The translations under genes were made by a program, and so were the position numbers. From Rhizophagus irregularis (taxonomy: Eukaryota; Glomeromycota; Glomeromycetes; Glomerales; Glomeraceae): a stretch of 64,000 bases of DNA. The stretch spans positions 4,154,001 to 4,218,000 of the forward strand of contig NC_089435.1 in NCBI RefSeq assembly GCF_026210795.1. Direction: 5' to 3'. Within the stretch, counting starts at the first letter, position 1. Each line of letters opens with the position of its first letter. Under the pieces are notes generated by a model that did not search any database, had not been told where the DNA came from, and saw nothing but the letters and a program-made list of their open reading frames with translations. Of this stretch, positions 56,055 to 64,000 are shown in pieces.

Positions 56055-58096
56055 TTATTTTTTATTTAAGAACTTGAAGAATTTAAACCCATCGTTATTA
56101 GGTGCTGTAACTACTTCTTGTCCATAATAATCATCATTATTTACTACTTCATGGTTGGTCATATTTTCATTTTTAGAACCATCAGTGGGTACTGCCTTTT
56201 CTTGACCGTAATTATTATAATTATTAATATTATTTTGGCTTTGTCTTTTTTTATTCCATTTATATAAAAAGAAACCTCCAACTGATAAGAAAATACCACT
56301 TAATAAAGATCCTACAATTGCACCAACCATCTTAGAATTATCTGATGAATTATTGGATGTTTGTGATGATTTTGGAACTGAAGGATCAAATGATGTTGTC
56401 CATACATATTCTTCATTATTACTAATATCAAGTAATAATATATCACTATCAACTGCTCTATTATAACCATACCCTATTAAAATTAGTTGTTTTTTTTGTT
56501 AAAAATAATTAATTTGCTTAAAACATGATATATAAAAATTATATTTACCAAATGTTATAACCATATATTTACTAATAGCATTTGCTTTATGCCAAGCTCT
56601 GGGCTTTGGAATAGTATTTCCAGTGATTTTTGGAATATCCCAATTAAAATTTGTTAAATCCAATACATAAAGTGTAGTATCTACATATCCACCAGGATCA
56701 TTAAAAACTCCTCCATAAATTATGATCCTTTGACCATCTAAACCTATTTATAAATATAATTACATTTGTTATTAATATTCAAATTTATAATAATGATGAT
56801 AATATTTTTGTTTAGTTACATAAGGACCCAGAAATATATATAAAAGGGTCAGGTTTGAGTTTGCGTATTTTGAACTAAAAAAATCATGAAAATCTTTCCT
56901 TTTTTAGATAATTTCTGATAATGCCGGTCAGAATTTTATTTCCTATTATAGTATCCGACTGACATTATCATAATTCCGGCCCTGAAAAAATACAGCTCAT
57001 AGTAAAAAATTTTTTTCATCACCTGACCCCTATATATATATTTCTGGGTCCTGTTACATACCGAGAATTGTAGAGAAACCATCTCTATTAGAAGGAATTT
57101 TTCCTGTTGTTATCTTTATAAATTTAATAAAAAGTTAATTTATACTAAAAATAAAAATTTTCATATAGTAATTTATATAACTTACTTTTGTGTCCCAATT
57201 GTCATTAATTGTATCATATATATAAACCTATATAAATAAATTATTTTAATATTTCTAGAAATCTTTTTATATACAGTAAGTTTACGTTTACATTTACAAA
57301 ATTACCTCTTTTAATGATAAAGCAGTACCTTTATTAATATATAAAGTTTCAGCATCAAATGCGGAAGTAAGATCATCCACACCACCTAAATAAAAAATTT
57401 TTTTAGTGAAATAAACAAAACACGTAAGAAATAAATATGCTAAGAATATTACTTGCTTACCTATATAAATAATCTTATTATTGGGTAATAAAGTAGCACC
57501 ATAATAATATCTCTTAGTTGGTGCATTAACTGAACTTCCTTTTCCCCAACTAAAATTTATTGTATCTAAAATAAGCATTTATTTACAATAATATTATTAC
57601 TAGTTACTCCGCCCCATAAATAAAATTTTCCATTATAATCTATCACTCCTGTTAAACTAGATTTTCTAATTGTATTAATTCCAGTTATTTCTTGACTATT
57701 CCATACACTATGTTGTGGGTCAAATGTATAAACTAATGCCATTGTTAAAACATCTGTAAATCCACCATATAAAAATAAAGTATCATTTTTTGCACCACCT
57801 TTAGCTGACATTGCATCATTATGAAACGGAACTATACTAATTTTTGATAAATCTTTCCATGATAATTCCTGAGTATTAAATGGAATGGAAACATCAAGAT
57901 AAAAAAATTCTTTTACTAGATTGTTGGTTGATGCTTCACTACCACCTAAAATGTACAATTTATTATCAATGAACGTGGCAGTATGACGGTATATTCTACT
58001 TGGCTTAAAGGGTGTTAATTGACAATTTACATCAACTAATACTTGAAGTAATATCCATAATAAAAAATATTTTTTGACATTATTATATTCAAACAT
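56055..58096 (-). pseudogene. Kelch copy G, frameshifted, otherwise complete
   Basis: Exon 1 spans 58096-57461. The family start ATGTCAAAAAAT is out of frame by 1 nt; an ATG 16 nt further up (58096, MFEYNNVKKYF) reads into the correct frame. A second frameshift at ~57577 (GTAAATAAATGC instead of GTAAATGATATGC) breaks the NDMLILDT motif and stops at NKCLF. Exons 2-5 are present with good splice sites; exon 4-5 intron holds a 230-bp MITE. Exon 6 (56473-56055) has ESDILLLDI-like DSDILLLDI, a very short stalk (SFDPSVPKSSQTSNNSSDNS), transmembrane helix (VGAIVGSLLSGIFLSVGGFF) and a tail ending FKFFKFLNKK; the coiled-coil codons (IIQAVKEDNFNNYKK) remain just past the stop. Probably dead unless the exon-1 shift is an assembly error. 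Confidence 0.75.
56823..57052. mobile_element. 230-bp MITE in the exon 4-5 intron of copy G
   Basis: TIRs AGGACCCAGAAATATATATA (left) and the inverse at 57033-57052, followed by A/GGGGTCAGGT on both sides. An exact 8-bp duplication GTTACATA lies at 56815-56822 and 57053-57060, so hAT-like. It landed in the 5' splice region, but the duplication restores GTATGTAAC next to exon 4, leaving the donor site usable. The centre carries AATTCCGGCC and GCCGGTCAGAATT words. A degraded relative is at 28.5 kb. Confidence 0.85.
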
Positions 58097-59078
58097 TAAT
58101 GCAGTAGATACTAGAAATTTCGAAGGAAAAAATTTATTAAAAAATTTTTTGCGTATTAATATTCTTAGCGTATTTAAAGAAAGATATGAATAGAACGGGA
58201 CACAAACACAAATTTGTTTTTCACAACAACCCTGCATCAATAGAAAATAAGAATATGGTGATTCATCCCTGTACATATTAAAGTCACGTGGTTACGCCAA
58301 AATGCATTTTCTTTTTCAATATTACGCAGGGGAAAGCCGTTTTAAGAAATAATTAACATTGCTTTCTTTCTTTCACATGTATTGTGCATTCGATGTGATT
58401 AAACTAAAACAGTATGCCACCCTTATTAAAAAGAATTTGAAAATTTAGTACTCGAAAAAAAAAATCCATCCAGTGTAATATTAACATGCATTTGAAATTT
58501 AAAGATTTAAACAGATCATTTTAAAGTAAATAACTTAAGTTCTAACCTTTCAAAAATAAAAATTTCTTGGAACAATGACGATGAAAGTTTTGCCTACAAC
58601 TACATAATTGAAGTGATAATTAAAAATATAAATTCCTATTATATTTCTATATTAAGTAATAATATAATGAAGTTTTGTTGTTTGCATAAATCGGCCTAGT
58701 TTTTCCTGTTGTACTTTCTAAATATGTAATACAAAGATTTCCTTCTGTTTCAGTTAATACCTGTTTAACTCCTATTCTTATAAAATTTTTAAACTATAAA
58801 AAAATTATCAGTAGTATTCTTTTAAACCATTTTTGTAAAAAAAAAGGCACTACGAAAAACAATAAAAACAAGTAAAAATGTCTGTAAGCTGTCAGAGTGT
58901 CTGTGAATTTAAATGGTTACGGTACATTTCGCCGAAGGGATGTTTCGCCGAAAATGATAGAAATGATAGCGATTATCACTTTTATAAACACAATGGAAAT
59001 AAAAAAATTTTTTTTATTTATTTCGATTCTTGATTGAGTACTTTAATATTTTCATTTTTTTTAAAGGATAAATCTAAT

Positions 59079-59391
59079 TGTAACAGCCTGTTACGCGTCT
59101 TATTTGTAACAACCCCCAATTTTATCCAATTAAAATTTAAGATCAGGCGTAATGTAAACAAAAACAAAAGATCAGTCGTGTAACTAAGACAAAAGAATTT
59201 TTTAAAAAATTTCAAGAAACTGCTTATAACTTAAAATTTTGTCTATGAAACTGTCTTAAATACATTAAGTAAAAGTTTTCCAAATTAAATTTTGCATATA
59301 AAAATTTTATTTGTGAAACACATATTAAATTTATTATTAAAAAAAAATAAAAAAAGGATGTTACAAATAAGTTATGTAACAGGCTGTTACA
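59079..59391. mobile_element. MITE with TGTAACAGCCTGTTAC ends
   Basis: TGTAACAGCCTGTTAC + GCGTCTTATTTGTAAC (59079-59110) pairs with the inverse at 59360-59391 (GTTACAAATAAGTTATGTAACAGGCTGTTACA). About 310 bp, no target duplication recognised. The two minus ORFs here are by-products. Confidence 0.55.
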
Positions 59392-59614
59392 AATACATTT
59401 TTTCTTTTTTAAATTATATTTTACATTCTTTGCCATTTTTGCAATAAAAATAAAAATTAAATAAACGTTTAAACAAAAAATTCTTTTTATTTTTAAGTGT
59501 CTTTTCTTTTATGATATTATTACTTTAACATTCAAGTAACTGATATTAATTGTTAAACAATAAATAAATAACTTTATTTTCCTGAAACCATTTATTCAGT
59601 AAAAAATGATTAAT

Positions 59615-60282
59615 TGACGATCCGCGAGTCAACTAGAGAAATTACATATAAAATTTGACGCAAATCATATACTAATTTGTCATAATACGCCGACTTTAAT
59701 GATTTCTGATGTAACAAAAACTATAAGCATAGTTTACTAAAAATAACACAAACAATAAAGTAAATGTCACACTTTTATTTTTCAAAGCTACAAAGTGTAA
59801 AACTTTTTTTTGACGAAGTTTACCTTGGAAGCACGCGGCATTTACTATGTTATTAGGTAAACTAAGGTTTTAAAAGTACAAATTATGGAAATTTTTTTAT
59901 ATTTCACTAAACTTTCATGCATATTGCTTTATTTTTGATTTATTTTATTAGTAAACTATGCTGTAATAACTTCTAACTCGACAAATTCAAGACTTTTTCA
60001 CACTCATTATACAAGTGATATGGTATGATAAAACTAGTTTTTGTCTTTCGAATCTCAGATCTCTTAGAAATTGGACTTTTTTCCAATGTTACATTATGAT
60101 TTTTTTTGCATGAGATTGGTGGGAAAACTGTGGAAAACTATTTCATTAAAGAAAAATGGCGTTATTTAAACATTTGGCTAGAGAAATTCATGAACAACCC
60201 CACATTCGGAAATGCGGCTTTTAATTAATAAATTTCCGTCAAATTTTATTATCGTTTTCGCTACTTGACTCGCGGATCACCA
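59615..60282. mobile_element. Element with GATCCGCGAGTCAA ends, 668 bp
   Basis: TGACGATCCGCGAGTCAACTAG at 59615 pairs with CTACTTGACTCGCGGATCACCA ending 60282; ATTAAT flanks both (59609-59614, 60283-60288). Inside, AGCATAGTTTACTAAAAATAA (59727) and TTATTAGTAAACTATGCTG (59945) form another inverted pair, suggesting a further nested or subterminal repeat. No ORF. Confidence 0.6.
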
Positions 60283-60432
60283 ATTAATATATTATAGACA
60301 ACAAGACAAATTTAATAAAAATTACTAACCAATTCAAAAATTTTTCCAAAAAGTGTATTTAGTATAAAAACAATAAAATAAACAAATGCAATAAATAATG
60401 TTTCGGCAAATGTCCATTCGGCGAAATGTCCA

Positions 60433-60672
60433 GCCCTATAAAAAGTTGTCCAAACATTGTTCGGTTTTTTGTTCGGAAAAGTGACCCCGTTCCGAACATT
60501 TACTTGACATTTATTGGATAATTATCATGATATTGTACGTTTTTTATGTGGTCGAAAATTCTCAAACTCTCATCTTGTATTAAATTGTAACAAATATTGT
60601 ATAATAACGTGCGAGTGTTCGGAAAATCGACCCCATTCCGAATATTTATCAGACAAACATTTTTTATAGGGC
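60433..60672. mobile_element. MITE with GCCCTATAAAAA ends, 240 bp
   Basis: GCCCTATAAAAAGTTGTC at 60433 pairs with GACAAACATTTTTTATAGGGC ending 60672. The inner part has two copies of GTTCGGAAAA(G/T)(T/C)GACCCC(G/A)TTCCGAA in direct order (60471-60496 and 60616-60641). It abuts the 1.5-kb element. Confidence 0.55.
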
Positions 60673-60679
60673 AGACTTA

Positions 60680-62225
60680 GAGTTATTATAAACTTTAGGG
60701 ATCGATCTCCTGCAAAATAATTTTTTTTTCTATTAGGTTTTTGAAATACATTAATAGATAACGCTGATAATTTATTAACATAACACTTTATAATATTTGA
60801 GACGAAATTAAATGCCAAAGTTTGAACACAAAAATTACTTAAAGGCGCTTATACCTATAAGCTTATAATTTTCTATTAGTTACTTCTGGAGAAAATAACA
60901 CTTCTCAAAAGTAATCGATAAAGACTTGGGTAATCAGTCTACTTAGTTTCTACCTAGTATGTCTTTAGAACTGCATCAAGAACAAGATGTTTAATACTTT
61001 TACGAGTTATTATAATGACGCAGGCAGCTTGGGAAAAGTCATATTTAATGATGTTTGGCGTTTAAATTGTTATGATAATATTAGGAAAAATTATCATAGT
61101 CTTACTACAAGTATCAGTCATCAATTCGTATTGAGAGCAAATAATGGTGGAGGATTAATGGAAGCCGATAGGAATTAATATTAGAACAAGTGAGAACAAT
61201 TTCCTGATGAAATTGAAATTCATATATAGAAAACATAAAAAAAAAATTAAAAATGATTTTTCCTTATTCTGTAAAAAAATTTTTTAAAACATCCTATAAA
61301 AAAAGGCTAATATACATATCGAAAAAAAATAAATGACATAACTTTTGTTTTCCCATCATTTATAAGGACATACAGGATATTTAATATTCAGGGCATACGC
61401 CAAAAAAGAAAAAAATAAAATAAAATAAAATAATATTTAAAATATCTAATAAAGTTATACCTTCCGAATTTATTTAATGTTAATTAAAATATTCTTCATA
61501 TTTATTATTTTACATCACAGTACCTTTATTTATTTTTATTAATTCGTTAATTTTAATTATAATAAAAATTTCATATTCTCTGATTCAACTCTACAATTAC
61601 CAAAATGATTTGTACAATATCTATTTTGCCAATATTCATTGCTTTTGTTTTTGACGGAGAATTCTAAGAATCTAAACAAAATCAAAACTAAAGTTGAAAC
61701 TCGAAACTTAGCGCGAACGCTATAATATCAGCCAGTTTACTTTATTCTATTTTCTTAATCTTATTGTATTTTATTTTGTTGTGAAAATAAAAACGCGTTT
61801 TTTATATTAAATACAAAATTTATTTACAACCTTGGACGTATAAAGGTGAACTATCAAATTTACTTTTCCATTTAATACATTGTAAAAATTATCTTTTCAT
61901 TACCATTATATAAATAACACGAAAATTTATTGTTAAATTTCTAAAATAATAAATAATTTATTCACTTATTTTAATAAAAAAAACCAACAATAAATTTTAT
62001 AAAGTGAAAAGGACCATAAGTCTATAACTGATAAGAAATATTTAAATTAAACGTTTCTTTGTATTTTTTTTTATAAAAACTACAATTATTTTTAAGATAA
62101 ATGTTCCCTCACTTTAGAATCTGACCAATAAAACTCGTCAAGTCACGTTACCGAAATTTTTTGGTGGTGTTCTTTAGAGTAGTTCAACATTGGGATGGAA
62201 AAGGTTCGCTGTTGAGCAGTTTGAG
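60680..62225. other. Intergenic, no gene recognised
   Basis: AT-rich; contains an (AAAAT)n tract at 61405-61425 that could be a retroposon tail, but no matching duplication was found. The 63-codon plus ORF at 60987 is unsupported. Confidence 0.35.
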
Positions 62226-62230
62226 TTACC

Positions 62231-62325
62231 CTATAAAAAAATTCTCTGATAAATGATCATTTTTCTAGTTTTCATTCCGAAGAAACTCAGATATGTGATC
62301 ATTTTTCTGAAAAATTTTTTATAGA
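62231..62325 (-). repeat. Dispersed repeat, inverse copy of 40394-40484
   Basis: ATAAATGATCATTTTTCTAG and CGAAGAAACTCAGATATGTG correspond in reverse complement to the 40.4-kb block at about 85% identity; the block itself has ends GAAAAATTTT...TATAG that are partly inverted. Confidence 0.55.
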
Positions 62326-62490
62326 AAGATTACAGGCATGAATATATCATCAAAAAAATCACTGGCGACCAATTAGTAAACATGAGTAAATATAATACAT
62401 ATATATAAAATTATAAAAAAAAGTGATTTGTTATTACATCATTTAAAATAATACTTAATATGAATCTTTTTATCACTAATTAGTATATAA

Positions 62491-62762
62491 TAGCCCTAGA
62501 TCGTATCGCTCAGAGCGGAAAAAAAATTAACCGGTCAAACCGCAGTTACAATTAAGCACAATTTGTATAGCTCGATCGGATCATATCATAATCAATAAAT
62601 ATGGTTGGTCGCTGGCACGCATCACGTTAGTTTATCAAAATCGATCAGAGGCGAACACCTATTTTCGTGGATCGGTTGACTGACCGCTGATCGTTTTTGT
62701 AACAATCATTTAAGGGCACATTTTGCGATCAATCCAGTCCGATCTAGAATTGAACAGGGCTA
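62491..62762. mobile_element. 272-bp insertion with TAGCCCT ends, 3' of copy H
   Basis: Left TAGCCCTAGATCG and right ...GATCTAGAATTGAACAGGGCTA form imperfect TIRs. The flanks join as CACTAATTAG(TATATAA)...CATAAAGAAAT; the uninterrupted version of this flank is at 55810-55840, behind copy G. GATCGAT/GATCAG words fill the interior in both orientations. Duplication length is unclear (perhaps 8 bp, degenerate). Confidence 0.6.
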
Positions 62763-62956
62763 ATAATACATAAAGAAATCGATTTCTACATGGGCGTGCG
62801 ATAAATTTTTATAATTTACATAAAAAATATTTTATACATAAAAAGATTCTTTTCACTTTGAAGGAAAATTAATTGATCATTAATTTTAATCTTGTCAAAT
62901 TATTTTTTGTGATTATTAAAATTATTAAAATCCTCCTCTTTAACTACTTGAAGAAT

Positions 62957-64000
62957 TTATTTTTTATTTAATAACTTGAAGAATTTAAACCCATCGTTAT
63001 TAGTAGGTGTTGTAACTACTTCTTGTCCATAATAATTATCATTATTTACTATTGCTGAAACTACTTCATGGTTGGTCATATTTTCATTTTTAGAACCTTC
63101 AGTGGGTATTGCCTTTTCTTGACCGTAATTATTATAATTATTAATATTATTTTGGCTTTGTCTTTTTTTATTCCATTTATATAAAAAGAAACCTCCAACT
63201 AATAAGAAAATACCACTTAATAAAGATCCTACAATTGCACCAACCATCTTAGAATTATCTGATGAATTATTGGATGATGTAGGAAGTGGATCTGATGTGG
63301 ATGAAGGTGAAGGAACAAATGATGTCGTCCATACATATTCTTCATTATTACTAATATCAAGTAATAATATATCACTTTCAACTGTTCTATCATAACCAAT
63401 TCCTATTAATATTAATAATATTTTCTGTTAAATGATACTACTAATAACCAATCAAAGTTTATATTATAATTATTTATATTTACCAAATGATATAACCATG
63501 TATTTCTCAACTACGTTTGCCTGATGAAAAACTCTTGGTTTTGGGATTATTCCAGAAATTTTCGGAATATACCAATTATAATTAGTTAAATCCAATACAT
63601 AAAGTGTAGTGTCTAAATATCCAGGATTATTAAAAGCTCCTCCATAAATTATGACTCTTTGACCATCTAAACCTATTAAAAATAATAAAATTTATAATTA
63701 ATGTTCAGCCTTTAAAAAATGATCATAATATTCTTATTTAATTACATACCAAGAACTGAAGAAAAACCACATCTATTAGAAGGGATTTTTCCTGTTGTTA
63801 TCTAAGTATAATACAATAAAAAGTTGGTTCACAAATAAATATAAAAAATTTCATCATAATTTGTGTAACTTACTTTTACATCCCAATTGTCATTAATCAT
63901 ATCATATAAGTAAACCTAAGATAATTTTATCAATTTTATCTTAAATGTTTTTAGAAAAAAAAAAACTTAAATATCAGTGCATTTACAAAATTTACCTCAC
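62957..64000 (-). CDS. Kelch-repeat type-I membrane protein, copy H, 5' end outside the window
   Basis: Visible exons: end of exon 2 (64000-63996), exon 3 63915-63874, exon 4 63801-63750, exon 5 63672-63484 and exon 6 63402-62957, all in phase with family-standard lengths. Encoded: VYLYDMINDNWDVK, ITTGKIPSNRCGFSSVLG, VIIYGGAFNNPGYLDTTLYV, WYIPKISGIIPKPRVFHQA, ESDILLLDISNNEEYVWTTS, a short stalk (FVPSPSSTSDPLPTSSNNSS), transmembrane helix (MVGAIVGSLLSGIFLLVGGF), YKWNKKRQ, and a short tail ending FKFFKLLNKK. Like G it lacks the coiled-coil end. No defect is seen in the visible part. Exons 3-5 are nearly identical to copy F, while exon 6 resembles G, so H may be a recombinant between the two. 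Confidence 0.8.

Larger units (their letters stand above)
58921..60431. mobile_element. Element with TTCGCCGAA ends, 1.5 kb, containing nested repeats
   Basis: The left end GGTACATTTCGCCGAAGGGA-TGTTTCGCCGAAAATGA is repeated inverted at 60397-60431 (GTTTCGGCAAATGTCCATTC...GCGAAATGTCC), a ~36-bp TIR at ~80% identity. No transposase frame. It encloses the elements at 59079-59391 and 59615-60282. Confidence 0.6.

Overview
The window is AT-rich eukaryotic nuclear DNA with short introns (about 50-110 bp, GT...AG, often ending in AATAG or TTTAG). It is dominated by one tandem gene family and many transposon relics. The gene content (expanded kelch proteins, a Crinkler/CRN N-terminal domain, a small secreted cysteine-rich protein, Helitron and MIR-like relics) most resembles an arbuscular mycorrhizal fungus (Glomeromycotina, Rhizophagus-like). 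That assignment is inference; no rRNA, tRNA or other taxonomic marker is visible.

Layout. 0-7.9 kb: a secreted 10-cysteine mini-protein at 1.36 kb behind a three-copy tandem repeat, a spliced CRN-domain gene at 3.96-4.71 kb, two gene relics on the minus strand, and a tandem duplication. 9.8-64 kb: eight minus-strand copies (A-H, 5' ends at 11.28, 22.65, 28.15, 39.43, 47.47, 53.11, 58.10 and beyond 64.0 kb) of one kelch family. The ancestral layout, seen whole in copy D, is signal peptide, about six kelch repeats, Ser/Pro stalk, one transmembrane helix, Asn/Gln-rich cytoplasmic tail and terminal coiled coil, in six exons with near-constant lengths (about 630, 74-77, 42, 52, 189 and 450-700 nt). 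Only D is complete. A ends before the stalk. B is a 5' fragment. C is split by a 2.6-kb retroposon-like insertion and a second insert. E has exons 2-5 inverted in place. F carries a 138-bp MITE whose stop codon removes the membrane anchor. G has frameshifts and a MITE in an intron. H runs off the window.

Mobile DNA. The least familiar item is the insertion at 24.83-27.46 kb: two long ORFs (381 and 294 aa), an 18-bp target-site duplication, an (ATAA)n tail and no recognisable reverse transcriptase. A second retroposon-like block (32.58-34.53 kb) holds a nest of TIR elements several layers deep. Other small TIR elements with clear target-site duplications lie at 16.4, 35.3, 41.3, 50.4, 51.6 and 56.8 kb; TIR pairs with weaker or no visible duplication lie at 36.1-37.1, 58.9-60.7 and 62.5 kb.

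How the parts relate. The kelch copies appear to have spread by tandem duplication that carried their flanks, then degraded individually through inversion, MITE insertion, retroposon insertion and frameshift. The CRN and cysteine-rich genes are plausible secreted effectors. The kelch family looks like type-I surface proteins with potentially soluble derivatives; function is not established from sequence.
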